Counted from the stretch's first letter, positions 42,912 through 53,375 are shown. The stretch is DNA of 64,000 nt from Naasia aerilata (GCF_030296595.1 NZ_AP027731.1:2790001-2854000), one strand, 5' to 3'. The notes: a model not told the origin generated them from the letters alone. Program-made: numbers and translations.

Positions 42912-43508
42912 CTAGCGCGCACACTCCAGGTCGGGGTCGAACAGCCCCACCCGCTGGTCCCGGGCATCCGCCTCGGCCTCCTCGACGTCGTCGAACCAGC
43001 GGACGTTGTCGCCGTACGACACCGCCCGGCCGAGCCCGCGGCGGGCGAGCTCGACGCTCACGTTCCGGCCGTCCTCGGTGAAGACCGCCGCGAGCGTGCG
43101 GTCGTACTGATCGGTGCGCTCCACATCGAAGGCCAGCCGCACCTCGGCCCCCTCAGGCAGCAACTCCCTCGTGAACGCGGACGCCTCCGGCCCCAGGCAC
43201 TCGATCGGCCGATCCTCGGCCACCGTCTCCGGGGTGTCGATGTTGAGCAGCCGGATCCGCGTCCGCGCGCCCTCGAGATCGACGATGACGGTGTCGCCAT
43301 CGACCACCCGCTCGACGACCGCCTCCTGAGCTCCCCGCGGCACGGGCGCGCTCGGCGCCGACTCGGAGCGGGTGGACGGCACGCGGGAACCGGTCTCTCC
43401 CGCCGGCAGCCCCGCGACCGACAGGACGAACCAGACGATGAGCCCGCCCACGACGGCGGCGAGCAGCAGCGGAAGGGCGCGCCACGGGCGCCTTGTATCG
43501 CCGGTCAT
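42912..43508 (-). CDS. Thermonuclease-family (SNase) protein, membrane-anchored or secreted
   Basis: 198 residues. A signal-anchor ALPLLLAAVVGGLIVWFVLS near residues 11-30 is followed by a Ser/Pro linker and an SNase domain. VVERVVDGDTVIVDLEGART starts it, RIRLLNIDTPET gives the catalytic Arg and Asp/Glu region, and DQYDRTLAAVFTEDGRNVSV the second Arg. These correspond to R35, E43 and R87 of staphylococcal nuclease, with the Glu conserved as ETV. A Cys pair (IECLG, DLECAR) may form a disulphide. It acts outside the membrane on DNA/RNA. ATG at 43508 chosen; a TTG two codons earlier is possible. Confidence 0.85.
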   Translation of the reverse strand: MTGDTRRPWRALPLLLAAVVGGLIVWFVLSVAGLPAGETGSRVPSTRSESAPSAPVPRGAQEAVVERVVDGDTVIVDLEGARTRIRLLNIDTPETVAEDRPIECLGPEASAFTRELLPEGAEVRLAFDVERTDQYDRTLAAVFTEDGRNVSVELARRGLGRAVSYGDNVRWFDDVEEAEADARDQRVGLFDPDLECAR

Positions 43509-43559
43509 CGCCAAGACGTAGCAGGGGAGAAGGGAGGGGTTCTGGTCACGCCGCGGACG

Positions 43560-45397
43560 CTACCGCCGCCGGCGCGTGCCGAAGATGCCCTCGACCACAC
43601 CGGTGAGGATCTTCTGCGTCACGCGACTGCCGAGGACCTCCTCGAGCGGCGACCTGGGCGCACGCGAGCGTGAGGACGAGGTGGTCCGCGTCCGGGACCG
43701 CTTGAGTTCGCGCTCGTACTCGGCCTGCGCCGCCCGCTCCTCCTTCGCGCGCTGCCGGTCGAGGGCATCCTGCTGCTTCTCGAACTCGGCGGCGGCCTTG
43801 GCGCGGTCGATCCGCTGCTGCTCGGCGACTGCCGCGGCGTGCGCGGCCTCGAGCTTCTTGCCCAGGATCTCGCGGGCCGAATCCCGGTCGATCGCCGTCC
43901 CGTAGCGGGGCAGCAGGGGAGAGGCGGCGACCGCCGACTCCATCTGGGCGGGCAGGGTCGGCGACATGGACCCCTGTGGCGCGCGCAGCCGCGTCCAGGC
44001 CACGGGGCTGGGAGCGCCGCGCTCGTTCATCACCGTCACGATCGCCTCGCCGGTCCCGAGGGTCGTGAGGACCTCCTCGAGGTCGTAGCCCGAGTTCGGG
44101 AACGTCGTCACCGTCGCCTTGAGCGCCTTGGCATCCTCCGGGGTGAAGGCGCGCAGCTGGTGCTGCACGCGTGAGCCGAGCTGGGCGAGCACGTCGCGCG
44201 GCACATCCTTCGGCGTCTGCGTCACGAAGAAGATGCCCACCCCTTCGACCGGATGAGTCGCACGGTCTGGGTGATCGACGTCAGGAACGCCTTGGATGCA
44301 TCGGCGAACAGCAGGTGCGCCTCGTCGAAGAAGAACACGAGCTTCGGCTTGTCGAGGTCGCCGACCTCGGGCAGGTCGTTGAAGAGGTCGGCGAGCAGCC
44401 ACATGAGGAAGGTCGAGTAGAGGGCGGGCTGGTTCTGCACGCCGGGCACCTCGAGGAGGCTGATGATGCCCTTGCCCTCCGGGGTCGTGCGGAGGAACTC
44501 GGCGGTGTCGATCTCCGGCTCACCGAAGAACACGTCGGCGCCCTGGTCGGCGAAGGTGACGAGCTTCCGGAGGATGACGCCGACGGTCGCGCCGGACAGC
44601 CCGCCGAGCTGCGCGAGCTCGCCCTTGCCCTCGTCGCTGACGAGGTAGCTGAGCACGGCCCGGAGGTCCTCGAGGTCGAGGAGCGGCAGCCGCGCCTCCT
44701 CGGCGTAGTGGAACACGAGCCCGAGGCTCGACTCCTGGGTGTCGTTGAGCCCGAGCACCTTGCTGAGCAGCAGCGGCCCGAAGCCTGACACCGTGGCGCG
44801 GATCGGGATGCCGGTGCCCTGCCCGCCGAGCGAGAAGTACTCGGTCGGGAAGGAGCCAGGCGTCCAGGTCTGCCCGATGCCCTTCGTCCGGGCGAGGAGC
44901 TTGTCGCTCGATGCGCCGGGGGTCGCGACGCCGGACAGGTCGCCCTTGATGTCCGCGGCGAACACCGGGACGCCCTGCGCCGACAGCTGCTCGGCGAGCA
45001 CCTGCAGCGTGCGGGTCTTCCCGGTACCGGTGGCGCCGGCGACGAGTCCGTGGCGGTTGGTCATCGCGAGCGGAATGCGGACCGGTGCGTCGGGCAGCGC
45101 GTCGCCGTTGACGAGCGCACCCATCTCGAGCGCCGGCCCGGTGAAGGCGTAGCCGGACCGGACGCCGTCGACCTGGGCTGCGGAGAGGGGCCCGGCGGTT
45201 GTCGCGGCCTGCGTGGGGCTCGCCCCTGCCGCCGGAGGAGCGGACGCTGCAGGCGGCGCCGCGGCTGCCGCCGCCATCTCCTGCGCGCGCTGCACCGCAG
45301 CCTCCGCCTGGGCCTGCGCCTCGCGAGCGGCCGCGACCGCGGCATCGGCGGCCGCCTGCGCGGCGCGGACGGGATCGAGGGCGTTCGGGTCGCTCAT
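43560..45397 (-). CDS. HerA/DUF853-like ATPase (frameshifted)
   Basis: About 612 residues after repair. An Ala-rich coiled start (AAQAAADAAVAAAREAQAQA) leads to a RecA-like ATPase: Walker A LVAGATGTGKTRTLQVLAEQ, GVPVFAADIKGDLSGV, Walker B LVFFFDEAHLLFAD, then VGIFFVTQTPKDVPRDVLAQ. The C-terminus is a charged helix (ILGKKLEAAHAAAVAEQQRI). One extra base at the C4 run 44240-44243 joins RLIRSKG to VGIFFVT. HerA-type hexameric ATPases translocate DNA, but bacterial DUF853 proteins lacking NurA are of unknown role. The ATG at 45397 starts MSDPNALDPVRA. Confidence 0.85.
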
Positions 45398-45498
45398 GCT
45401 TCGGATCCTACGGGCGGGGTCCGTCCCCGTGCCCACCCGGACGGCACCCTTGACGCAGTGTCGCGACGGAGGATGCCGAGGAGCGGCGGCAGCGCTTC

Positions 45499-46164
45499 CT
45501 ACGGCCCGCCCATCCAGTGGTCGATGCGGTGCTTGTCCGGCGTGAAGCCGTGCTCCACACCCCAGAGGACCGCCTGGGTCCGGCTGGTCGCGCCGATCTT
45601 CCGGTAGATGCTCCGGATGTGCGACTTGAGGGTGTTGGGGCTGAGGTAGGTCAGCTTCGCGACCTCCTCGTTGCTCTTGCCCTGCGTGATGAGGGCGAGG
45701 ATCTCCGACTCCCGGTCGGTGATGCCCTCCCGCCGGCCTGGCCAGTCGAGGCCCATGGCGCTCTTGGCCCGACGGGGCGCCTCGGTGAAGACGATGTCGC
45801 CGTCGTGGATGCGCTCGAGCGCCACGACGAGCTCCCGTGCGGGCAGCGCCTTGGAGAGGTATCCGTGCACGCCCTGCTTGCGCGCGCTCTCGATCAGCTC
45901 GGGCTGGAAGTTCCAGGTGTAGACCACGACCTTGCTGGCGCGCGGGTTCTTCAGGAGGGCCGCGATCTCCTTCTCGTCCGACTCCGGCTGCGCGAAGGAG
46001 TCGTACATGACGATGTCGATCTCATCATTCAAGGCCTGGTTCGCATCAATTTCTGCGACCACAATGCGATCACGGTAGCGATCGAACATATGGGCGAGAC
46101 CTATCAGCACCACGTCGTAGTCATCGACGAGGGCGATGCAGATCGGCTTCGACGGGACGGACAT
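45499..46164 (-). CDS. LuxR-type DNA-binding response regulator (orphan)
   Basis: 221 residues. The receiver domain begins PICIALVDDYDVVLIGLAHM (acidic pair DD), with phospho-acceptor Asp in IDIVMYDSFAQPE and Lys in HGYLSKALPARELVVALE. The output domain has GITDRESEILALITQGKSNE then EVAKLTYLSPNTLKSHIRSI, a LuxR/NarL helix-turn-helix. No sensor kinase gene is adjacent. Divergent from the GlsB-type gene, sharing an upstream region with a CCCCTAGGGG palindrome that may be its binding site. Confidence 0.88.
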   Translation of the reverse strand: MSVPSKPICIALVDDYDVVLIGLAHMFDRYRDRIVVAEIDANQALNDEIDIVMYDSFAQPESDEKEIAALLKNPRASKVVVYTWNFQPELIESARKQGVHGYLSKALPARELVVALERIHDGDIVFTEAPRRAKSAMGLDWPGRREGITDRESEILALITQGKSNEEVAKLTYLSPNTLKSHIRSIYRKIGATSRTQAVLWGVEHGFTPDKHRIDHWMGGP

Positions 46165-46178
46165 AGAAGAACGGTATC

Positions 46179-46212
46179 CCCCTAGGGGTGTACCGGAACA
46201 CCTCCAGGGGTG
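46179..46212. promoter_or_regulatory. Shared upstream region with palindrome cccctagggg and repeat
   Basis: The perfect 10-base palindrome cccctagggg (46179-46188) is followed ~14 bases later by ctccaggggtg (46202-46212), so the box aggggtg occurs twice about 21 bases apart. The region serves the divergent response regulator (46164) and GlsB-type membrane protein (46289) genes. An operator role is inferred. Confidence 0.5.
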
Positions 46213-46288
46213 AAAGAATAGTACCTAAGCCCGGCAGACGTCGGGTCACACCGCACGCACATCCGTGCACCAACAGAAGGCGAACATC

Positions 46289-46579
46289 ATGGGCTGGCTT
46301 GGTCTCATCATCAGCGTCATCATCATCGGCCTGATCGCAGGCTTCATCGCTCGCGCGGTCGTGCCGGGCAAGCAGAGCATGTCGATCGGAATGACGATCC
46401 TGCTGGGGATCGTCGGGTCCTTCGTGGGCGGCTTCCTCGGCTTCCTCCTCTTCGGCGCCGACCCGAACGGCGGCTTCCTCCAGCCGTCCGGCATCATCGG
46501 CTCCATCATCGGCGCGATCATCGTGCTCCTCATCTGGATCGCGGCGACCAACAACCGTCGCCGCGGCGCCGTCCGCTAA
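46289..46579 (+). CDS. GlsB/YeaQ/YmgE-family membrane protein
   Basis: 96 residues with three membrane helices: WLGLIISVIIIGLIAGFIAR, MTILLGIVGSFVGGFLGFLL and GIIGSIIGAIIVLLIWIAAT, with Gly repeats in each, as in transglycosylase-associated (YeaQ) proteins linked to general stress. The ATG at 46289 has AGAAGG upstream. It is followed by a strong terminator, so it is a one-gene transcript. Function in the family is not proven. Confidence 0.88.
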   Translation: MGWLGLIISVIIIGLIAGFIARAVVPGKQSMSIGMTILLGIVGSFVGGFLGFLLFGADPNGGFLQPSGIIGSIIGAIIVLLIWIAATNNRRRGAVR

Positions 46580-46594
46580 GGCAGCGCACCTTCG

Positions 46595-46633
46595 GCCCGG
46601 CCGTCCTCTCTGGGAGGGACGGCCGGGCTTTTT
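46595..46633 (+). terminator. Rho-independent terminator
   Basis: The 12-base stem gcccggccgtcc / ggacggccgggc with a short loop is followed by five T residues (46629-46633). It lies directly after the GlsB-type gene and 32 bases before the stop of the convergent membrane-protein gene. Confidence 0.85.
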
Positions 46634-46664
46634 CATGCTCGGACGGATCCGCTCCCCAGCGCTC

Positions 46665-47756
46665 CTAGATCCCGGGCGCCGGTCCCATGTCCTCGGGCAG
46701 CTGCGGAGCCGGCTGAGGCTCCGGATGCGGAACCGAGTCGTCGGATGCCGTCGCCAGCCGGAGCGCGCCGAGCAGCACGGCCGCCGCGACCAGGACCGCT
46801 CCGATCGCGAGCCACAGGGCGCGAGGTCCGACCACCGGGAGCGCCGAGCTGGGCGAGGAGTCCCGCACTTCGGCAATTGCCTCGGTCGGCCGATCGGTAG
46901 CCGGCCTCGGGCGCAGCGCTCCGGACCGCGGGCCGGATCGCGACGTCAGCCAGTCCTCCACGAGCACGGCCCCGCCGACCGCCAAGATCGCCAGGTTCTG
47001 CAGGATCTCGGTGTCGAACCAGAAGAAGCCGAACACCGCCTGCAGGCCGGAGACGAGAACCGTGATCCCGAGCAGCGCGGCCGCGATCGCGACCGGGACG
47101 AGCAGCCGTCTCCGCTCTCGCGGTGCTGCGGCGATTCGGAGAGCGATCAGCACCAGCGCGGTCGCCACGGCCAGAAGGGTGACGATCTCCCACGCGACGT
47201 AGATCCCGGTCGAGAGCGCCTCGTCGGGAGCGAGGGTGAGCCACCACCACCCGTCAGTGCCGCCGCCGAACCACTCCAGCTTCCACGTGACCTGCCAGCC
47301 GAACGTGAGGAGCGGGAGCACGAGGTAGAAGACCCAGAGGATCCACCGCTGCGGGCGCGTCTGGAGGCGGTCCTCCGGCCAGCGGAGAAGGAGGTGGGCG
47401 AACAGAGCGGGGACGAAGTTGTAGAGGATGCCCTGCAGGAAGAACGCGGGCCCGACGTCCGGCGCGAATGCCAGCTGGTCGACGACCGCCGCCACCGCCA
47501 CGATGCCGAGCATGAGCCGGCCGTTGACCAGCTGGCCCGGAATCCGGAGCGAGATGCCCGCGGCGAGGACGAGCGCGATCAGCCCCGGGTAGTAGGTGAA
47601 CGCGTAGGCGGGCGTCTCAGTCCACGCGCGGGACGCCGTCGCCATGGTCAGGTCGGCGAGGAGCAGGATCGCGGCAACGGCGAACAGCACGGCGTCGAGC
47701 GCGTGCCCGCCGAATCGGGACGTCGCTCGTGGGATCGCGGGCGCGGAAGCCTGCAT
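46665..47756 (-). CDS. Uncharacterised multi-pass membrane protein
   Basis: 363 residues. There are about eight helices in residues ~15-255, several Trp-rich loops (WQVTWKLEWFGGGTDGWWWL), a polar linker and a last helix near VGPRALWLAIGAVLVAAAVL, ending in a Pro/Glu-rich extracytoplasmic tail PEPQPAPQLPEDMGPAPGI. The arrangement recalls the sensing part of actinobacterial membrane histidine kinases without the kinase part. No catalytic motif is visible. Start at 47756 is supported by the adjacent basic N-terminal residues rather than by a clear ribosome site. Confidence 0.65.
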   Translation of the reverse strand: MQASAPAIPRATSRFGGHALDAVLFAVAAILLLADLTMATASRAWTETPAYAFTYYPGLIALVLAAGISLRIPGQLVNGRLMLGIVAVAAVVDQLAFAPDVGPAFFLQGILYNFVPALFAHLLLRWPEDRLQTRPQRWILWVFYLVLPLLTFGWQVTWKLEWFGGGTDGWWWLTLAPDEALSTGIYVAWEIVTLLAVATALVLIALRIAAAPRERRRLLVPVAIAAALLGITVLVSGLQAVFGFFWFDTEILQNLAILAVGGAVLVEDWLTSRSGPRSGALRPRPATDRPTEAIAEVRDSSPSSALPVVGPRALWLAIGAVLVAAAVLLGALRLATASDDSVPHPEPQPAPQLPEDMGPAPGI

Positions 47757-47902
47757 GGCCGGAGTGTAGACCCGGGGCGGAACGCACAGAAGGAGCTGTC
47801 CACCGATTTCCGGACGGTTGCGCTCCGCCGGGCGCCAGCGGTGGACTGGTCATCGTCGGATCGTGTCGGATCCACGTCGGATCCTCGGAAGGAGACGCAG
47901 CC

Positions 47903-48256
47903 GTGGCGGTCAAGCTGAACAAGAAGGCGCTGGAGCAGGCACGCAACCTCGTGAAGCAGGGCAAGGTCGTGAAGGATGCCCGAGGCGACTGGTCCGAGGC
48001 CTCGCCGAGCGCCGCCGAGGAGAACTCCTTCCTCGAGAAGCACGGCTACGACGAGTACGCGAAGTGGCACCTCGGCATCGACGAGGAGAAGTCCGAGGAG
48101 ACGAAGGGGCGCTACTCCTTCCCGTACGGCGACTTCAGCAAGGTCCGCCGTGGCGGCGTCATCTCGGTGGAGAGCCGCGCGGCGCAGAACGACCACGACG
48201 ACATCGCGAAGGCAGCCAAGGAGCTGCTGGAGCTCATCGACGGCTACGAGAAGTAG
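47903..48256 (+). CDS. Conserved actinobacterial protein of unknown function
   Basis: 117 residues: VAVKLNKKALEQARNLVKQG then WSEASPSAAEENSFLEKHGY, DEYAKWHLGIDEEKSEETKG and RYSFPYGDFSKVRRGGVISV, ending with a helix ELLELIDGYEK. The WHLGID and RYSFPYGDFxKV(H/R) motifs are strongly conserved across Streptomyces and related genera as I know the family. The GTG at 47903 has AAGGAG upstream. No catalytic motif. The gap 48257-48462 after it holds no convincing gene. Confidence 0.75.
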   Translation: MAVKLNKKALEQARNLVKQGKVVKDARGDWSEASPSAAEENSFLEKHGYDEYAKWHLGIDEEKSEETKGRYSFPYGDFSKVRRGGVISVESRAAQNDHDDIAKAAKELLELIDGYEK

Positions 48257-48462
48257 CGCCAACACCTGCTGGTCGCCCGGTTCCACTCGATCCACACCCG
48301 GGCTCGGACTGGAACACCGCGGACCACAACCCTGCACCGCCCGAGTCCGTCGCGGTCGTCGGCGCGATCGGCAGGCCGCGCAGCTCCCGTACGACCTCGC
48401 TCGACCGCCCTCCGGGCTGGTCGCCGCGCTTCGTCGTGGCGGACGACGGCGACGCCTGGGGC

Positions 48463-48648
48463 CTAGGGGATGAGCCCGTGCAGGTCCACGCCGAGGAGCA
48501 CGACCGGCCACACGAGGACCGCCAGGATGCCCTCGATGACGTTGCCGATCACCGTCCAGTCGACGAGGTAGCCGCGGAACCCGGCCACCGCGACGCCGAT
48601 CAGGAGGTAGATGACTCCGATGATGCTGATGCCGCCGCCTCTGCGCAT
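48463..48648 (-). CDS. Small hydrophobic membrane protein
   Basis: 61 residues with two membrane helices: ISIIGVIYLLIGVAVAGFRG and VIGNVIEGILAVLVWPVVLL, ending GVDLHGLIP. GAGGAGG lies upstream of the ATG at 48648. Similar two-helix proteins are frequent in actinobacteria and unassigned. An upstream in-frame start lacks a ribosome site. Confidence 0.7.
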   Translation of the reverse strand: MRRGGGISIIGVIYLLIGVAVAGFRGYLVDWTVIGNVIEGILAVLVWPVVLLGVDLHGLIP

Positions 48649-48829
48649 GGGGCTGTCCTCCTCGTGCTGGATGAAGTTCGGTCCTGGCACGGATGCTAGC
48701 GGCGGCACCGCCCCGCAGCCGGGATTCCCAGCGCCGGTCGGGGAGTTCTTGCCGGCTCCATAGCAGCGCGGGCTGGCCCTCGTCCGTGGGAACATGCGTC
48801 CTGAGGACCGCGGCTCTAGGGTCGAAGCT

Positions 48830-49321
48830 ATGGAGTTGACGCGCTCAGGGCTGACCGCAGCCGGGTTTCAGGGCTTCGTGCAGGTCGCCGACCTCGCGAC
48901 CGTCGAGCTGCCGGCAGAGCCGGGCATCTACGTGGTCATCCGTGAGGGTGGCGGAACACCCGCGTTCCGCGGCGAGAACGTCGGCGGCTGGTTCAAGGGC
49001 ACGGATCCCTCCGTCGCCCTCGAGAGCCTCGAGGACGCCTGGGTGGACGACCAAGAGCTCCTCTACGTGGGCGGGACGGGTGACGGCGACAGCGCCTCGA
49101 CGCTGCGCGACCGCATGGGCCTGCTGCGCAGGTTTGCGGCGGGGGAGCCGGTCGGACACTGGGGCGGACGGTACCTGTGGCAGCTGCACGACCGGCACCG
49201 ACTGCTCGTCGCCTGGAAGGTCGTGCCACCGACGGGCGTGAAGCCCGCGAAGGCGGCGCTGCTGTCCGAGTTCTGGGACCGCCACGGGGCGTTGCCGTTC
49301 GCGAATCTCAGCTGGCGTTAG
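48830..49321 (+). CDS. GIY-YIG-like domain protein
   Basis: 163 residues. GIYVV (32-36), ELLYVGG (76-82) and STLRDRMGLLRRFAAGEPVG suggest a GIY-YIG nuclease fold (GIY, Y-V-G and a following Arg), with WGGRYLWQLHDRHRLLVAWK after it. The catalytic Glu is not clearly placed, so nuclease activity is uncertain. The ATG at 48830 (MELTRSGLTAAGF) is preferred to an ATG at 48794, which lacks a leader. It is a stand-alone gene and its role is unknown. Confidence 0.55.
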   Translation: MELTRSGLTAAGFQGFVQVADLATVELPAEPGIYVVIREGGGTPAFRGENVGGWFKGTDPSVALESLEDAWVDDQELLYVGGTGDGDSASTLRDRMGLLRRFAAGEPVGHWGGRYLWQLHDRHRLLVAWKVVPPTGVKPAKAALLSEFWDRHGALPFANLSWR

Positions 49322-49381
49322 CTCCTCGCGAGCCGCAGGATGGTGCCCGCCGGTGGGGCGAGCTGCGCCAGATGGAGGTGC

Positions 49382-49867
49382 TCAGGAGATGGCGACGCCG
49401 AGTGCCTCGACCACGGTGATCGGCTCGACCGGCCGGCTCGCCACCCAGTCGAAGCCACAGCTGCCGCAATGCGAGGGCGCGGGGTCGTGCTCGGCCTCCG
49501 CTCCGCCGAGGATCAGCTCAACCCAGTTCGACGACGCCGGGTGGTCCATCGAAGACACGTCGTGGCCGTCCGCATCCCAGGCTTGCTGCTTGCACTGCGG
49601 GCAGCGCTGCGGGCGCCTCCGCTGGGCGGCGACCGCCGTCTGGAATGCGGGGTCGTCGAGAAGCTGGACGATCTCGGCGGCATCCACGACGAAGATGTCG
49701 GAGTTTCCGATGCGAGCGAGGCTGAAGAAGTGACCGCCGAGGGCGAGGGCCTCCGCGCCGCGTGACGGGATGTCGAGCACCTCCGCGAGCTGTGTGAGCG
49801 GAACGAGTCCTCGCAGTCCACCGATTCCATCGACGACGGCGAGCTTCGGGTACGAATATGCAGGCAC
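49382..49867 (-). CDS. Uncharacterised protein with two CxxC pairs
   Basis: 161 residues. A globular N-terminal region (YPKLAVVDGIGGLRGLVPLT, RIGNSDIFVVDAAEIVQLLD) is followed by CPQC (about residues 89-92) and CGSC (about 134-137), a likely zinc-binding unit. No family was recognised. Its upstream region faces the SNF2 helicase gene terminus (gap 49868-50019, with no gene seen). Codon use resembles the neighbours. Confidence 0.6.
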   Translation of the reverse strand: MPAYSYPKLAVVDGIGGLRGLVPLTQLAEVLDIPSRGAEALALGGHFFSLARIGNSDIFVVDAAEIVQLLDDPAFQTAVAAQRRRPQRCPQCKQQAWDADGHDVSSMDHPASSNWVELILGGAEAEHDPAPSHCGSCGFDWVASRPVEPITVVEALGVAIS

Positions 49868-50019
49868 GGGTAGTCCTCACTGATTGGGTGATACCAGTGA
49901 AAGACTTTGAGCGGAATTGAACAAGTCCCCTCAAGTGGGCAGATATCTCGCCCCGGAATGCCGTTCCTACCGGCCCATATTCTTCTTGGGACGCCGGATG
50001 CAAGGGATATTCCGACGAC

Positions 50020-53000
50020 TCAGTCCTCGAGCAGCCCCCGGATATCCTCCGCGCTGAGCGCCGAGGAGAACACCGCATCGTCGTCGATGACGGCGTCGAA
50101 GAGGCGGGCCTTCTGCTCCTTGAGCGCCATCACCTTCTCCTCGATGGTGCCGCTTGCGACCATCCGGTAGACGTTCACCGACCGCGTTTGCCCGATCCGG
50201 TGTGTGCGGTCGATGGCCTGCTCCTCGGCCGCCGGGTTCCACCACGGGTCGAGCAGGAACACGTAGTCCGCCTCGGTCAGGTTGAGGCCGAAGCCGCCCG
50301 CCTTGAGGCTGATCAGGAACACCGGCGCGTCGCCGTCCCGCCACCGCTCGAGCACCTCGTGCCTGCGGAGAGTGGAGCCGTCCAGGTACTCGTACCGGAT
50401 GCCCGCCTTGTCCATCCGGTCTCGGGCCTTGCCGAGGAACGACGTGAACTGGCTGAACACGAGAGCCTTGTGGCCCTCGGCGAGGACGTCGACGAGCTGC
50501 TCGAACAGCACGTCGAGCTTCGCCGACGGGTAGTCGTACTGCTCATCGATGAGCGACGCGTCCAGGCTCAGCATCCGCAGCAGGGTGAGCGACCGGAACA
50601 CGATGAACCGGTTCTTGTTCATGTCCTGCAGCAGGCCGAGCAGCTTCTGCCGCTCCCGCTGCAGCACCGTGTCGTAGAGCTTGCGGTGCTTGGGGAGAGG
50701 TCGACGTAGAGGATCTGCTCCTGCTTCGGCGGCAGATCCGACGCCACGAGCTCCTTGGTGCGGCGCATCATCAGCGGGCGGATGCGCCGGCGCAGCCGCG
50801 CGAGCTGCTCGATGCCGCTGCCGGCGGTGATCGGGCGGACGTAGTCCTCGCGAAACTTCCGCGCCGACGGGAACAGGCCCGGCGCGACGATCTTGAACAG
50901 CGACCACAGGTCGGTCAGCGAGTTCTCCATCGGCGTGCCGGTGATCGCGAGCTTGAACTGGGCGTCTAACGCCACCGCACTCTCGTGCGCCTTCGAATCG
51001 GCGTTCTTCGCGAACTGGGCCTCGTCGAGGATCAGGCCGGCCCAGGTCGTCGACTTGTACTGCTCGAAGTCGAGCCGGAACAGCGCATACGAGGTGATGA
51101 CCAGGTCGGCGCCCTTGACCGCCTTGCTCAGCGACTTGCCCGACTTTCGCTCCGTCTCGGTCACCCCCACGACCTTGAGGTCGGGCGCGAACCGCTTCGC
51201 TTCCGCCAGCCAGTTCGAGACGACGGAGGTCGGCGCGACGACGAGGAAGGGCCGCTGCTCCTCCTTCGCCGTCTGGGCGACCGCGTGGCTGACCAGGGCG
51301 AGGGTCTGCAGCGTCTTGCCGAGGCCCATATCGTCGGCGAGGATGCCGCCGAGCCGGTGCTGCCAGAGGAAGACGAGCCAGTTGAAGCCGTCCTGCTGGT
51401 AGGGCCGCAGCGTGGCCCGAATGCTGTCCGGCAGGGGAGTGGGCTCGACCTTGCCGTCGGTCGCGAGCTCGAGGAGGCCGGAGACGGAGTCCCGCCAGGC
51501 GACGGCCTGCTCGCTCTCCTCGGCGAGGTCCTCGAAGTCGGCCCAGAGGCTCGCCTGGTAGCGGCTGATCTTGACGCCGGTCTCCCACTCGTCGAGCTCG
51601 GATGCTTCGGCGAGGAGCTCGCGCAGCTGGTCGAACACCGGCTGGCGCAGGGAGAGATAGGAGCCGTCGACGAGAAGCAGCTTGTTAGCCCCCTTCGACA
51701 GTGCGGTGAAGAGCGGGCCGAACGGCACCTTCTTTCCGTCGACGGTCACCATGACGCCGAGGTCGAACCAGTCCCGCTTGTCCGTCTCGACCGTCGAGAC
51801 GGACAGGGCGGGCGTGCCGGTCAACTCCCGGTAGTCGGGCTGATCGCCGACGACGTCGACCCGGACGTCGTCCTGCGCGGCGATGCGGGGGAGCTCGTGC
51901 TCGCTGAACTCGGCGGCCGCGATGCCGCTGAGCGTGCGGGCGGATCCGGGCAGCGCCTCGGGGAGGGCGGCCCGGACGCGGGCGAGGACGTCCCGCTCGG
52001 CGAACGGGTCCCGGAACGTCTCGTCCGCCCGGCCAGTGATGGTGAGCGGCACCTTGGTGGCCCCGTAGGCCCAGCCCCACTCGAGCCGGAGGGAGTGGCC
52101 GGGCGCGTAGATCGCGATGAGGACGAGCGTCGGCGTGACCGGCTCGGGCAGGTCGACGGACGCGTCCGGGCTCGAGACGGGCACGGTGCGGCGCAGCTTC
52201 GGGTAGTACTCGGTGAGGAACTCGGCGGCGTCCGCGGCCGGCACGACGACCTCGGACCGGTTGCGGAGGAGCTGCACCTGCTCGGTCGTCACGACCTCGG
52301 CGGTCGGGGCGAGGGTGAGCCGGGGGAGGGGATCCAGCTCCCAGGTGTAGACGCCGTGGTCGCCGATCAGCCGGCTCGCCTCGACCGGGTGCCGCTCGCC
52401 GTCGATGCGGACGGCGGGCAGGACGCGGAGATCACCCTGGTGCCCCTCGTCAACGCTCGCCGACACCTCGATGCCGATCGTCGCCTCGTGCCCGACGGTG
52501 ACGGGCGTGCCCTTCTTGCCGGTGATGAGCTCGACACCGACCTCGGACGCGGTCGCGAGGAGTGGCCAGAGAAGCGGGCTCGCGAGATCGTCGAGGTAGA
52601 TCCACTCGGGCTCGGTGTAGCCGAAGGTGGAGCGGCTGGACCGGTTGAGCGCGACGATCTGGCCAAGCCAGCTCTGGTGCGTGGGGTTGAGGCGGAGGCG
52701 TCCGGCGTGGTGGCCGACATTGCTCCAGTTCACCTGGCCACGCACCCAGTTGCCGGAGGGGCTGCGCATCACGGGGCGGATGGCGAGCCGCAGCTCGGCG
52801 CTGCTGGGCGTGCGGGCGTCGACCGGCTTGGCCGAGGCGCCCCTCCAGCGATCGCGGAGGGCGCCGATCTCGCGGAGCTCGAAGAGGAGGCCCATCGGGA
52901 TCAGCTCGGGGGTCTTCGCCGCTGCGCCCGAGCCCGGTGCCGGCGTGGTGAGGGCGGCGACCGCCGACTTCCAACTGGGCAACTCCGCGGCAACTGCAAG

Positions 53001-53375
53001 TGGGGATGTAACTGGCGAGACAGTCGGTTCAGCTGTGGGGGCGGTCTTCTCCTCGGCGCCGAGCTGCTCCTGCATGGTGAGGAGGTTGCGGCGGATCAGG
53101 GTGGCCGCCACGTGCTTGCAGCTGCCGCCCATCGGGCAGGTGCAGGAACTGCTGATGTCGCCGGCCGAGGTGCGGAAGCGGATGCGGCTCTCGTACGGCG
53201 TCTTCGCGGTGCCGCGGACGTGACCGCTGAGCACCTGGTGATCGGGATCCCACGCGGTGTCGAGCACCGCACCACGCGATGCGTACTCCTGCCCCCGCGC
53301 AAAGGAGGCCGGCCCGACGTGGCGGGTGATGTCCCGGACGTCGAGGAACGGCTGATCCTCGCGCGTCACGGTCAC
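50020..53375 (-). CDS. SWIM-domain SNF2-family helicase (frameshifted near 3' third)
   Basis: About 1,118 residues after repair. The N-terminal SWIM zinc finger is SSSCTCPMGGSCKHVAATLI (C-x-C...C-x-H). A long helical region follows, then SNF2 ATPase motifs: LGGILADDMGLGKTLQTLAL (Walker A), LILDEAQFAKN (DEAQ), LAITGTPMENSLTDLWSLFK. The second RecA domain has ALVFSQFTSFLGKARDRMDK, LISLKAGGFGLNLTEADYVF and DRTHRIGQTRSVNVYRMV. One extra base in the G4 run at 50692-50695 restores VDLSPKHRKLYDTVLQ. Such proteins remodel nucleoprotein or act in DNA repair. The GTG at 53375 precedes MTVTREDQPFL; an in-frame GTG two codons later is possible. Confidence 0.88.

Noticed and set aside
48257-48462. Possible short gene (frame with HPGSDWNTADHNPAPPESVA)
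   Set aside because: No start codon with ribosome site and no recognised family. It runs into the antisense of the next gene. It could be a degraded fragment but is not supportable.
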